DNA from: a virus
Length of the DNA: 64,000 bases
Reading direction: 5' to 3' (one strand)
Virus record (IMG/VR): IMGVR_UViG_3300010885_054390
Span: 1 to 64,000 of that record
Positions 39,399 to 51,200 of the stretch are shown here, piece by piece; position 1 is the first letter of the stretch, and every line of letters starts with the position of its first letter. A program made the translations under genes and the position numbers. A model generated the notes under the pieces. The model saw only the letters and a list, made by a program, of their open reading frames with translations, was not told the origin of the DNA and searched no databases.

Positions 39399-40170
39399 AT
39401 ACACACCTCCACTCGGCATCCCAACTTGCCACAAGATATTCCCTCTCGGCATATACGAGAATCAAGTCTCTTGCCACGCCGAAACAAAGAGCGCCATCTT
39501 ACACAACTACGAGTCCGAAAAGTTTCCCGTTAAATGCTCTTCTCCCATGAAACTACCCGACGGAAGAATTGTGCAGGCCGACATAAGCAAGTTTACGGGA
39601 GAGGCTCACGGCTTGGCCACCTTCCACAAGAACCCCCAGTACAAAGTATTCTTTTCCGAGCTTGCCTGCCACGCAAACGCCTACCTTCGTATGCTTGGGG
39701 TTGATGAGCAGAAGACCGAAATTTATGTTATGAAGAGCTGGCTGGTTATTCACGATGACTACACCGACTCGATGCCCTTTCACGTTCACCCAGAATCAAA
39801 CATCTCCTTTGTTTATTACGCCCAAACGCTTCCCTGCTCGCAGGCGATTGTTTTCCGCAATGACTCTCATCAGAACGACATATCTCCTGATATTTTTTAC
39901 AGCGATGTAAACTCTTCTAACAGCCTTGTTACAGAAGAAACCTGTTTAAACAAAACGGAGTTCCCGCTCGGTGTTCGGGAGGGTATGCTCGTCATGTTCC
40001 CCGGTTGGAGAACGAACCACGGAACACGAATGACGAAGCCCGAGGCCTTCGACAAGGATACCTTTGTCCCGAGACTTGCGATTGCAGGCGATCTAAAGGT
40101 TGTGCTGAAGCCCGACAGGCTCGCCACCATGACCTTGTCCTCGTCTCTTGAGCATTGGGAGAAGTTGTGA
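39385..40170 (+). CDS. 2OG-Fe(II) oxygenase 1
   Basis: 261 aa, GTG start overlapping the DUF4406 gene. FHVHPESNISFVYYAQ (about residues 132-147) supplies the His ligand of the double-stranded beta-helix, and NHGTR (about 212-216) the second His plus the basic residue for 2-oxoglutarate. The arrangement fits the phage PF13759-like 2OG-Fe(II) oxygenase group. Substrate unknown; hydroxylation of a base, protein or metabolite is expected from the family. Confidence 0.72.
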   Translation: MSPFKYTPPLGIPTCHKIFPLGIYENQVSCHAETKSAILHNYESEKFPVKCSSPMKLPDGRIVQADISKFTGEAHGLATFHKNPQYKVFFSELACHANAYLRMLGVDEQKTEIYVMKSWLVIHDDYTDSMPFHVHPESNISFVYYAQTLPCSQAIVFRNDSHQNDISPDIFYSDVNSSNSLVTEETCLNKTEFPLGVREGMLVMFPGWRTNHGTRMTKPEAFDKDTFVPRLAIAGDLKVVLKPDRLATMTLSSSLEHWEKL

Positions 40171-40172
40171 GC

Positions 40173-40727
40173 ATGAGCGTAGCTGTTGATGACTACATAA
40201 AGTCTCCCGAGATACTGAACAGCCAAGAATTTAAAGATAAAAACTTTTGGGTAGACCCGAAGAGCTATTGGCTGCCCGTCGACTTTAAGCCGAAGACACG
40301 CAAGCAAAAGTTAGTCTTCGAGCTTTGGCGTCCTTTCATTTCTAACGAAGAAATAAAGTTTGCTGGCTTTGAGTATTGGAGCAATGTCCTCGAAGGCGGA
40401 CGCTCTCTTGACGCCCACAAAGACCGAGACGAAAAGCTATTTGAGGATACCGGAGAGAACGTCCACCCTTTGGTTGGCTCCGTTTACTACCCAATCATCG
40501 ATGCAGTAGTCGGCGGTCAGCTTATGATCTACAAAGACGGCCTAGAAGCAGAGCCCACTGAGACTATCCCGCCGGTTCAAAATCGAATGGTTTTCTTCGA
40601 GGCTGGAAGACTTTGGCATAAGGTGGCTCCCGTCATCTCGGGAACACGGGCGCATTTTGCAGTAAACGTTTGGGAAAAAGAACCTTATGGGGTCGGCAAA
40701 GAAGGTGGGATGCTTCTTGAAAATTGA
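40173..40727 (+). CDS. 2OG-Fe(II) oxygenase 2
   Basis: 184 aa. AHKDRDE (about residues 80-86, HxD iron motif), WHKV (about 148-151, distal His) and GTRAHFAVNVW (2-oxoglutarate Arg) form a prolyl-hydroxylase-like core. Sequence differs strongly from oxygenase 1, so it is not a recent duplicate. Starts 2 bases after oxygenase 1 stops; the two may act in series on one substrate. Confidence 0.72.
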   Translation: MSVAVDDYIKSPEILNSQEFKDKNFWVDPKSYWLPVDFKPKTRKQKLVFELWRPFISNEEIKFAGFEYWSNVLEGGRSLDAHKDRDEKLFEDTGENVHPLVGSVYYPIIDAVVGGQLMIYKDGLEAEPTETIPPVQNRMVFFEAGRLWHKVAPVISGTRAHFAVNVWEKEPYGVGKEGGMLLEN

Positions 40728-40857
40728 TTTTGTCGGCCTTCTTTTGCTTATTTGCCGAGCCCTTTTCTTTGCTTTATGGGTTGTCAGTTCCGTTTTTCTT
40801 ATAGGTTTGTCGGTTTATTTTGTTCGCTGGCTACGGGATCATTGGAAAGACTTGTAG
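40717..40857 (+). CDS. Small membrane protein, 46 aa, holin-size
   Basis: TTG start with AAGGTGGGA upstream. One or two hydrophobic segments (VGLLLLICRALFFALWVV; VFLIGLSVYFV) and a charged C-terminus (RWLRDHWKDL). Size and topology suit a holin or other membrane peptide; unproven. Confidence 0.5.
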   Translation: MKIDFVGLLLLICRALFFALWVVSSVFLIGLSVYFVRWLRDHWKDL

Positions 40858-40982
40858 GTGCCACTAGGATCTTGGCCCCAAAGACAAACAAATTGTTTAA
40901 ACGCTCTCTACGTTCCGCGCACGCCGCACAGGTTTGCAACGAAGTCCGAAACACCATATCAATAGCCTTGGCTACTGGTTGA
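40842..40982 (+). CDS. Possible small basic protein, 46 aa
   Basis: TTG start inside the previous gene; LVGATRILAPKTNKLFKRSL and SAHAAQVCNEVRN read like protein, but no ribosome site supports it. Contains GTTTAAAC at 40895. Confidence 0.3.
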   Translation: MERLVGATRILAPKTNKLFKRSLRSAHAAQVCNEVRNTISIALATG

Positions 40983-41000
40983 GCCACGACATGAACAGCG

Positions 41001-41279
41001 TCACCTAGTTTCAAGATCATCTACTCCATCGTTATCGGCATCTTTATACTGAAGTGGGTCTCTCGAGAAAATATTCTCCGAACGCATAAACTTTTCAATT
41101 GTTTCTGTTTCTTCTTCTGCAAATAGCCCACTTTTTCCGTTATGCTTTGGGGAGAACCATCTAACAATATCTCTAGTGAACCTTAAAGTTAGGAAGAAGA
41201 CCGCCGACACAAAACCTGCAATTAAAAATGCAGCAACAATCACCAAAACAGTTCCTATGGCGAGCAGAAGATCTTTCAC
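41001..41279 (-). CDS. Membrane protein, 92 aa
   Basis: GTG start overlapping the HNH stop (TAGTG). One long hydrophobic segment (LLLAIGTVLVIVAAFLIAGF, extending to about residue 33), then a soluble acidic tail with DADNDGVDD, a Ca-binding-like loop. No family recognised. Confidence 0.55.
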   Translation of the reverse strand: MKDLLLAIGTVLVIVAAFLIAGFVSAVFFLTLRFTRDIVRWFSPKHNGKSGLFAEEETETIEKFMRSENIFSRDPLQYKDADNDGVDDLETR

Positions 41280-41527
41280 TATTTTCCCAGCCCCCTTTTA
41301 TTCCTCGAGCGGTTTGCGCTCTTCGAGGCAATCCGAAGGTTGCTTAGGGAGTTGTTTGATGTGTTGTGATCTTTGTGGTCGATGTCTTTTCCTTTAATTG
41401 CCTGCTTGCCATGCTTCTTTTCCATGACTCTACGAGCAGAGTTACGTTGGGATCTACGCTTAATCTGCTCTGGCGTACCTTGGTAGTTTTCGTACTCTTT
41501 TTTATAATTGCGTTTTCCAAGTGGCAT
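41279..41527 (-). CDS. HNH endonuclease, 82 aa
   Basis: Start chosen at the ATG 41527, with TTGGAG upstream. DIDHKDHNTSNNSLSNLRIA is a compact HNH motif (His, Asn, Asn), in a very basic protein. Such small HNH proteins are homing-type nicking enzymes or packaging nucleases in phages. It shares the opening MPLGK with the gene immediately upstream. Confidence 0.72.
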   Translation of the reverse strand: MPLGKRNYKKEYENYQGTPEQIKRRSQRNSARRVMEKKHGKQAIKGKDIDHKDHNTSNNSLSNLRIASKSANRSRNKRGLGK

Positions 41528-41528
41528 A

Positions 41529-41789
41529 TTAACAACTCCAAAGGACTTTTCTAGCCCAGTAATTTGCGCCCATCTTACCCTTAGTTCCGCCAATTCCACC
41601 GCTCCTAGCACAATAACTCTTACGCCGTTTTTCGCTGTGATGCTGACGATAGTCTTTCATTGAGCTATCCCCAAAATGAATTAGCTTTTCTTTCCCACCC
41701 TCGCAGGCCTTCACCATCATTTTCTTTCCCGGCCTATCGCTACGGCGAGGCTTATTGCAGGGCATTGAAGCTTTTTTTCCGAGCGGCAT
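41529..41789 (-). CDS. Small basic Cys-containing protein, DUF5754-like
   Basis: 86 aa. LIHFGDSSMKDYRQHHSEKR, then RKSYCARSGGI and KMGANYWARKVLWSC, resembles the KxIRFGDxxM...R.SFxARH...YWSxKxW pattern of small phage proteins (DUF5754-like). Probably structural or nucleic-acid binding; unknown function. First gene of a leftward unit with a promoter directly upstream. Confidence 0.6.
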   Translation of the reverse strand: MPLGKKASMPCNKPRRSDRPGKKMMVKACEGGKEKLIHFGDSSMKDYRQHHSEKRRKSYCARSGGIGGTKGKMGANYWARKVLWSC

Positions 41790-41798
41790 ATTGACTTT

Positions 41799-41826
41799 AG
41801 TGTAAAATCGAGAATACTAGTGTCAA
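41799..41826 (-). promoter_or_regulatory. Near-leaderless promoter for the 41789 gene
   Basis: On the minus strand a consensus TTGACA (41826-41821), 16-bp spacer, TACACT (41804-41799), then 9 bases to the ATG at 41789 without any ribosome site. Clearest member of a recurring set. Confidence 0.6.
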
Positions 41827-41880
41827 TCGTGAAAGAAAAAGGACTAGGAAAAGCAAAACAAAACCCTTGCTGGAAAAACT

Positions 41881-42204
41881 ATGAAATGGTCGGTACTAAA
41901 ACAAAAGCTGGCAAAACTGTCCCAAATTGCGTCCCAAAAGGCAAATCTAGAAAATCACGAGGGCTCGGTAAAAGATCTAAATAAAGCAATCGAAGACGAG
42001 AATATCGTCGAAATACCCGAACAACTTTACGTATTCTTCCTTATGGAAAGGAAGTATCTTTTGGCTAACCTTGACGCCATGCAAAAAGTTATAGCCGCAG
42101 CCAAAAATTACAGCTCGGATGAGGTCGGGGAGTGTTGCTTTAAGGACTATATTCAGTCTTTAGATGAGCTTTACAAGTTTTATACCGAAGTCGGACTTCT
42201 CTAA
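41881..42204 (+). CDS. Hypothetical helical protein, 107 aa
   Basis: Helical and charged (VLKQKLAKLSQIASQKANLE; KDYIQSLDELYKFYTEVGLL). It is an isolated plus-strand gene between two leftward units. Its stop overlaps the stop of the giant polyvalent gene, leaving no space for a terminator between convergent transcripts. No family recognised. Confidence 0.55.
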   Translation: MKWSVLKQKLAKLSQIASQKANLENHEGSVKDLNKAIEDENIVEIPEQLYVFFLMERKYLLANLDAMQKVIAAAKNYSSDEVGECCFKDYIQSLDELYKFYTEVGLL

Positions 42205-45200
42205 TTCTTCTGCCTGCTTAGCTCTTCATTGTAAGCCTTGCTTACGCCCATAATAATCTCTTTTTGCCTGTCTTTTAGAGCTTTGATTTCGGCGGAGCGA
42301 TCATCGCCACCCTCCTCGGATTGCTTCTGAATAGCTTTGAGTTGTTGCTTAACCTTCTGAAGCTGGCCGCTAGCGCTTCTAACAATCGGATAAACGTTAA
42401 TTTCCGCAGCGTATTTTTCTGACGCTTTTTGCGCTCCTTCGGTATCGCCCCGTCCACCGAGTAGTTTCTGCTCTTCAATGGCAGTGTAGGCAGCCTGTCG
42501 AATTGCCGAAAATCTTTCGTAGTCAGCGTAGCTTGGTTGTTCGCCTACGAACCTGCGGAGGATCGGGATGTCGTTTAACCCAAGGCTCTCATTCGGATTG
42601 AGAATTTTCTCCGGTAGCGAAGCCACACGAAGGATGGTCGATCCAACTGCACCGGTCAGATAGCCCGCAAAGTAGTCCATATATTCTGGCGAGAACGACA
42701 AAGCTCCCTCGCGAACTTCATTGCCGCCGGAGATTTCGTTCATAAACTTTGTTAAGTGTTTAAACGCAGGAGTTACACTGTTGAAGTATTTCTCTGAAGC
42801 CGGCGTGGGTGAGGCGTCGCCGGGGAAGTCGGAGGGCGTGATTGGCCTGCCCGCCCAGTCTTGGTTTAAATAAATATCTGTCAAAGGCTGGAAAACTGTG
42901 GGCGTAAGTGATGATAGTAGGTTTCTAGCCCCGCCGATGGGGTTAAAGCTCTCCATAAGAGTTTCGGCCATTCGAACTGCCGTATTCCCGTTTGTCTTCT
43001 TACCTAGCACCAAGTCGGACAGAATGTTTCCAGTGTGCCAAAAAGTGTTGTACCCGTAAGGCAACGGGAGGGATACGTACCTTCCCTTGGTTCCGGGGAG
43101 CATAATAATGATGTTTGTACGCTTTTTAAACTCGGGAACCTTTGACCAAAAGCTTTCGCCATCCTCATCATCTCCACCCGAAGCCTCGTTAAACATACTG
43201 GCCAACAACCCAGAGGTCACCGCCCCAACTGCTAACTTCCGAACCTTCGGAGAGGTTGCCACCGACTGCACCAGTCTGGCCGAGCCCTGTAGGGAGGCAT
43301 TAAAGAACAAATAGATGCTGTTAAACACCGGCCCAGCCTCGCCCTTCTTCGTAAAGTTTACGGTAGCGTTTCTGGCAATCGCAGCGGCCTGCTGATCGGT
43401 GGCTCCCAATTCTCTTGCGTGATGAAAGACGGCTAAACGAGTGGCATTTTCTACGCCCCCGTTCATTTTTTCAATCCAATTAGATGATGCCTTTAGAAAC
43501 TTTTGAGCTGAGTTGGGGTCTTTCCCGTCCACAATCTTTTGAATGTCTTTTATCTGTGTTTCAATGTCCCCGGTAACCCATCCAATTAGCTTTCCGCCGG
43601 CCTTCAAGAAAGCTCTGTAGCTGTCGCCCCACTCATCTTGAGTAGAGTTGGGGTTAAATTCTTCCGCCAGCGAAGTCCGAAGCGGTTTTAGCGAAAGCAC
43701 TGACTTCACTACCCTACCGGATAAATCTTTATACTGTTCCGCAGATAAGTTGAAGGCTGCGGTCTGTAAGTCTCGGATCGGATTAGTAAAGAAGAACTCC
43801 GGGCTAAGGCCAGTCCGGGTAATTGAAAGCAAACGGTTAAACGTTGCCAAGGCCCCCACTACTTTGCTCGACCAATTCTCGCTATTGATGCCCCCGTTTT
43901 TAAGATTTCGAACAAGATCGGGGTTTTTAATCCGGATAAACTTGGTCTCCCCGTTAATTTTTGTAGCAAAAATATCGTCTTGGTTCATCCAAGTTGGGTC
44001 AATAAAGTCTCTGGCGTATTGGAAGGCCTCTCCTGATTCTGGATCTTTTCTGGTTACTAGCCTCCGAACTGTCTGGGGCTTCGCAATCTCCCATAGATCG
44101 CTGTCGGGGTATGCCTGCACCAACTCATAAAGGGCATTTCCGAGAACGTTCTTTTCCGCTCTGACGATACCCGCTGCGGCACTATTCATTGCATAGGCTA
44201 GAATATTTTCTGCCCTGCTCAGACGACCTAAGGTCGGCTTAACTTCTTCACCACGGATATTAAATCCTTTTCCAGTGGCTTGCCCGCTAGTAGCGATTTC
44301 TTCCGCCGTGGCTCCGGGGATTCCCTTTAGCGGAACATAATCTTTATACCTGTCGGTAAGAGCCTCGAATAAGGGTCGGGAGATCAATCCTTCGTCTAAA
44401 CGTTGTCGGAGGGCCCCGTCAATCATTTGCCGGATCATCTGGCGGGACTCCTCAAGCTGAGTGGCTCTATCGTCAGCCTTGTACTTGGCGATCAAATCGT
44501 CTGCCTCTGCGTCGGTCATTCCCGAGCCTCTTTCGTGAAGTTGTTCTATGTATTCTTTGTTCTTCTTGGCCTTGTTGTATTTGGCGAGCTCTTCTGGTGT
44601 TGCGTCCTCTCCGGGGAAATAGGGCTCTGGGGGCATGGGATTGATAAGTCGGATACGTGCGTTCCGCTCTTTCGCGTGCAGGGCGTACATAAACTCCTCA
44701 ATCTCGGCTGTCGAGATTCCCGAGCTCCTAAGCTTTTGAAGAATGGGCTCGACTATGTTTTCGTTGAAGTCAGTTAGGCGTGCTCCGACCTTTCCGTGGT
44801 AGAGCTCCTCAAGTTGATAGGCGTTTAAACTGTCTGGCAGCGGCTCGCCAATTTGTTTCTCAATGGATTCTTGGATCTTCTTTAAGTCAATAAACCTATC
44901 TTGCCAAAATCTTCTCAGGCCGAGGATTTTGTCTGCATTCGTCACATACTTCCCGAGAAGCTCTCTAGCAAATCTCGGCAAGAAAGGAACTTTGCTTTCG
45001 TCAAAGAACACTTTGTTTTCCGGTTGGTACTTGAATCCACCAATAGGGGCCGCGCCTAAAATGTCGGGCGAAGAAGTGAAGTCCGAGTTCAGTCCATTTG
45101 CGAGCTTTAGCTGGTCTGCATTGAAAACGACAAACCTTGAGTTCTGTGCTTTATCATCCGTATTGGCTTCTCCTAGTTCAATGGAGTCAAAGCCAAAACC

Positions 45201-48200
45201 TTTGAGCACCCCTTGGAAAAATGTATTCGCGAAGGCTGTGGAGTCTGCCAAGTGCGGGTAGCTTTGCTCCTCAATCGCATCGGCTGTAGTTTTAATTCTT
45301 TCGGAAACTTCAGATAGCTTCATTCCAGTTTGATCTGCAATAGCCTTCGAAAGCATTGGGACAATCGCCTCTTTAATGAATACCGAGCCATCAAAGACGT
45401 GCTCTGGAACCGAAGCCATTCGCAACGGATTCTCCGCCCTTACAAAAACAGGCGTTTTCATTCTTGGCTTGCCGTCTTTTTGATAGGCCTGCGCTACGGA
45501 GAATTGAACGTCATCTGCCCTGACCTGATCTCGGCTATATGTCAACGCCCCGCCCGGGGTGCTTAGAGTATTAGGGGCTCTAATATCGGAGGTTGCTACG
45601 TAGTATTGAACTGCGGGGCTTCCGTCTGGTCGAGTCACCTTGCTGTTCCCGAACCAGTCTTTAAATTCTTTGAGCTTTGTAACTAAGTTTAAAACTTCGG
45701 AATCGGGAGTTGCCTTCAAAAAGTAAGGTAGGCGACTCGCAATAAAATCTCTTGACGCTGGGGAAATCGACGGGAAGACCTCATGGGTCAAGACAGCCGT
45801 AAGAGCTGGCACCGAATCTCCTTTAAAAATTGTACGTAGGCGGTCGAAGGTGCCCCTATCTAACCCCTCTTCTTGGAAGTCAGCGACAACTTTCTCCATT
45901 GTATTGTTGAAGGCCTCGGCTGAATTCCTGAACTTCTCAATTTGTTTAAACAGATCGTAGTTCCTGCGGCGGAAGTCGGGGTTGTCCAATAAGCCAACAC
46001 GATAGTTTCCGTTTTCGTCTATTTGGTCGTCAGCCTCTAAATATGATTCTTCGATTCGGCGTACGAAAGAATCAATAAAAGCATTCTTACGGATAGCTTT
46101 TTTATAATCAAAGGCCTTCCCGTTAAGGAAAACCGGTTTCTTTGCGTAGCCAACAACCTTTGCCAACTGCATCTGCTGTTCGTCTGTCGGCTCTTTCGGC
46201 CCAGTAACCTTCAGGCCAGCGTCAGAGACCTCAACCTGAAGCCAGTTTTTCTTAAAGTTAGAAAGGTCTTTCTTGGAGAACAGCTCTGTTTCGGAAATTG
46301 AATCGAAGTTTCCGCCCTCAATTAAAGCTCCCTTTGCGGTCATCAGACCGCTCACCGGGTTCTCTGGGTTAAACGTTGTGGCTCCAATTTCAGTAAGTTC
46401 TATTTCGCTCGGCTCAATTGGAGTAATCCTCGCAGCATGAAGCCTGTCTCCGTAAACAATCTCTTTTGCGTCTTCAAAGGTAGCTCCGTTTGCCGTCTGC
46501 AAGAACCTCACTAAATCCTCCGACGGAACATACTTCGCAACAAAAGATGCTGCGTCTTTCAGGATTTCAGGGGAACCATTAAAGCGATAGGCTTCCGCCA
46601 GCTTTTTGTAGGCATCATCAAACAAGACTCTTTCGGCTGTTCCGTTTTTGGGGACTTGCGGTAGCCTGCCGCTCGCAAATTTATTCGCGTCTAAACGATT
46701 TGCGGCCATGTAGCCTTCGTCCGGACTTAGCTTTGCTGTCTCTACATAGGTAAACTTTCCATTGCTCTCCATCAAAGCCAAATTACCGCCAACTCCGGGC
46801 ATCATAACAAATGCCTCGCCGGCCTTGGTACGCATTAACGGAACCTTGAACATCGAAGCAGTCGCGGCGAGAACTCGATCTTTGTTCTCTGAAGAGGCGT
46901 TAATTGCCCTTAGCAAATTGGTCTGAAAGCTTTCTTTCGTAGAAGCGCTAAAGCTCCCCAATAGGTCGTTCCAAAAATCAAGGACTGCCGTATTATTTTC
47001 AAAGACGCTAAAATCAGATATTACATTTTGAAGAGTCCTATTTTTTTCGTTTACGTCAGTCCAATAGTTTTCACTCTCCATCTTTCTAGCAAAGGACATC
47101 TTCTGGAAACCCTTCATGCGTCGCAATGGGAAATTAAATCCCGCTACCGACCTCAAAAGCTGTTGGGATGGAGATGCGGCCCCAATGGTTGTATCTTGCT
47201 TGGGAGCTTCGACTTCCCAAGGAGCAGGTTCGTTTCTTCGGATCTCCGCTAGTCTCTTCTGTTCGGCTAAATACTTTTCATCGTCTTTCTTTACACCGGA
47301 GTAATTCAATTTCTTTTCCGGGTACATCATCTCCGGAAGAAGCTCAATTTCTTGTGCAGTCATACCCGGAAGTCGCTTGCCAGTAATCGGGTCGTACTCA
47401 GGTGCGCTACGCTTTGCGTAGGTTTTCGCCATAATAACAAGCTCAACTTCGGGTATTCTTTGCCACTTCGTAAATTCTTCCGGAAGAAGAGCTACTTTTT
47501 GCTTTGCGTACGGGGCCGTTCCTTTTTCCGATTTAATATCTGAGTTGAGCAAGGAGTATCTGTGCGGGCCAAAGTTAAACCAACTATTCTGCCCCCTTGT
47601 TTCCGTTGTCAAAGCCCTCTGTGCATTGTCGGAAAACATCTGAGAATGCTTGATCCAAGCATTTTCTTCCCCTCGGGGCCCGAAGCCGTAACCCTCTGCG
47701 GCGTGACCAAATAGGTCGTGAATTGCACGCAGTTTCTCGTTTAAACTTACTCCGTTTTCGTCTCGCTTTCCGAGGTAGGGGTGAGATTCTCCGCCAGTAA
47801 AATAGAACAACCGATTGTTGGAGCGAACATCCTTCCGCATTTCGGAAGAAGTTTCGTAGGGCTGACCTTCTTTTGTCCAAGGCTCAAAACGCATCCCCAT
47901 CTTTTCTGTGGCAAACTTCCATTGCTCTTCAATCTCAGAAGCTAAAGATTCGTAGGCTTTTTTAACTTCTTCGGAAGGATCAAAGTCTGGAAGGTTTTCG
48001 TAGGCTTCCGCAATCTTAGTTGCCTCCTCTTTTCTGACTGGAACCCAAATGTGATCCACCATAATCGGGCCACGGCGGGATGCCTCTTTGGCCTGTCTAA
48101 GTAGTCTGGCGCTGGATTGCGCCTTGCTCCAACCCCTTACGCGCCGATTGGCTTGCGGCGAGGCCGATTCTCCAACTGATCCTCCTCCGATAGCGGCCCG

Positions 48201-51200
48201 ACTGACTCCGAGATGATAAGCCGCGAGCCCTTTGGTGAAATCGTCGGGGATGTCTTGTAGCCGATTCCCAAGTTGCTCAAGAAGTCCGGAGTAATCTTGT
48301 TGCTCGATGACTTGGATTTGTCCGAGCTCACTACGGGCTTCTTTGATGAGACCTTTGTAGGCTTCGAAGAACTTAGTGATTCTGTCTTGAGTTTGTTCAT
48401 TTTGTTGTACTCCTAAGTAGAGGGTATTAGAGGCGGTGTCAATTCCGAACCCGTCTTCGAAGCCAAGCTTTCTAGCGTTGGCCACAAACTTGTTTAAACC
48501 GGATCGGTCTTTAAAGACAATCTCGTGCTCTACATCTGTGGGGTTAGTTACGTTAGTGTCGAAAATATAGACCGCCCTTTGAACTTCGGGGGTAGAAAAC
48601 GGATTGGAGGCAAGCAAGGCCGCAAGGGGCTTGGGATCGCCCTCCGGAAGAGTGAATACAACTGACGGCTCCAATTGTAGCCCAACGTCTGGATTGTCCC
48701 ATCCACCAACAGTATTTGTTGGGTCAGTTATGTTGTAGCCGAAGATCGAAGCAAGTTTCATTAGGTTCTTGCCACGCTTGGCAAACCTAGTTTCCGCCAA
48801 ATTGTCTGCATTCTTCAGGCTCTTAAAGTTCCTATCGCGCATTGCAGCGACGGCGACCTTGGCGGCCCCAAAGATGTCCATCTCTCCGACGACATTCGAG
48901 ATCTGGCCGGGAGTAAGCGGTTTAAACAGCGTTTTGCTTTTTGCGGGCCACCTATCGTGAACTACGCCAAGCTCTAAGGAAATTGCTTTTTGAATCAATA
49001 GATCGATTTGGTCTCTACCGGGCTTGCCCTCCAAGAGAATATTGTTTCCGTCATTCGTCATGCGGAGCCATCCACGGCTAAACATTTCATTGTTCACATT
49101 CTTGCCGAGGCTGTATCCGTATTTCTGCTGAAGGTCTTTATAAATTTCAGGCTCGTTCTCTTGGAGCCACATAATCATTTCGCCGGCGTGACTATCCATA
49201 GAATCCATTCCCTCGTAGCGAATTGCGGAGCTTTCTACTGGAATAATCTCGCCCTTTGGCCCCATCCAATAAGGATCGAAGTCGGGAAGTTTATCAATGG
49301 CTTTTGTGTTTGGCTCAGGGGTGATCTTAGCTGCGCCGAGAACGTCTCCCAAGCGATAGCGCTTCAGGCCAAGTTTCTTTAAAATTCCGGGGCTGGCATT
49401 TGCAAAACGAAGTGTTCCGATTTCTTTTATCATCGAAGGCCGAAGCGTTTCCGACATCCACTTTTCAACTCGTTCCCTAGCCCTTTGCCTTCTTTTCTTT
49501 TCCCCCGAAGAAAGATTCCTAGTTCTGGTAGCATCCTTTTCGGACTCAAAGTACCCTGTGATCTCAATCTTCTGTGAGTAGGGATTAAACTTTGCCTGTA
49601 GGTTTCCACGAAAGACGTTGTCGAAGATTTCTTTTTCGGCTCCCGTAAAAGGAGCTTCCGCAATAATCTTGTTTAGCTTTTGCCCTACGCTTTCTTTGCT
49701 TTCGCGACTAATTTTATCAAGGATCTCCGGCTCAACAGAAAGCACCGCTTGTCCATTTTCATCGAAGGCTGCGTCCGTATACTCCGGAACTTCTTGCGAT
49801 TCGATTGTATCTGGTACCTGCTCCCCCAGCCTATCGCCCCAGTTTGCCGTTACAGCCGTTTTAGCCTGCCCTGTTTCAGGATTTATGCTCGCTACCTTTT
49901 GGCTTTCATCCATTGAGTCAGTAAACGTCGGGGCATTGGGGTCTTCATCTGGGAGTACGGTGGCTTGGTCTTCGACGGAAGCGTCTATTTGAGGGGTTAC
50001 GTCTTCCTCCATTTGGGGGTCGCTCTGCTCGTCAACTTGCTGTTGAATCGGCGTTTCGGTTTTATCTGACGGGCCTTTTTTCAGCTTTTGCTCTAATTCA
50101 GTGCTGATTAAACGCGAAAGTTTGTTCTTGATGGAGCGGAACACGGCTGTTTTTTGTTCCTCCTTACTGCCATTCTCTGGGAAATTTGTCTCTCGGGATG
50201 CGGTCATCAAATAGATAAGAGCTTCGTTTGCAACTTCGGAAGGGGTCTTAATGCCCATTCTCTCTAGCTCAAACTTGAACACCGGATTATTTCGAATGTA
50301 TCCCGCAAAATACTTAACGGTTTCATTCACCATCTCCGGGTCATTAATGAGCGAGTCCAAGATCTTGTCGGCGTTCGGGTTTACATCCTCACCCATCTTG
50401 CTGTTTACGGTTACATCAATAGAATTGAAGTATTGCCCCTGTGCCGCTTCCTGACCTCTCGGCGTCTCTCTTGTAACGGGAGCCGCGCCTAATGTCTCTT
50501 CATCCTCTGGAATAGACAAGGTTGGCTCGTCGGGCATTTGAGCTTTTTGTTCTTGAGGCTTTGATTTACCAACAAAAGCCTCGAAGGATGGAATAGGTAC
50601 TTCGTCACCTTCTTTTGCCTTCACAATACTGTCACGAATCATCTGCCGGTACTCTGTTAGCTTCTGCGAGGCCTGCACCGGATCGCCAAGTATCTTTTTT
50701 GCAACTAAATTGCGGATTGTAGTCTCTCGTTTTTGAAGAGTTGCTGAGTCTTTCTTGCGGTCTTTCCCATCCCGACGCCTACCAGAATCATAGGCATCCG
50801 CGCTATTTTGATCTGGGAATACCAACCTAACGCTCCCGTACTTTCCGCGAGCCTGAAAGCGTTTAAGCGAAGAAGGGTTTACCTTTGCCGGAGTTTCTTT
50901 TTTTGCTGGCTTTGGAACTGGTGTCGCTTTTGCCTTCGGAGCTGGCGCCTTAATCTTTTCGGCTTCTATTTCTTTCCGAATGTTGTCCCTAACAACGTTT
51001 AAAGCATCGAGCTGACGGTATCTGTCTTGCTCCAATTCCACTTCGTCAGGAACTGGGGACGCTTCAATCTCGGCAATCTTGTTTGAGGTTTCGTCAAACT
51101 TTGCTTGAAGCGTTGCAAGCCTTGAGGGCTGTTGCGGCTCTAATGTAGCAGGGACAGCTTCTGAACCTTGCGTAGAAGCGTCTGGTTGAAGGGTCTCGAG

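Noticed and set aside
50188-50245. Sigma-factor-like helix (SEVANEALIYLMTASRETN) in the giant protein
   Set aside because: Only a short segment resembles sigma region 2; no region 4 DNA-binding helix is visible nearby.
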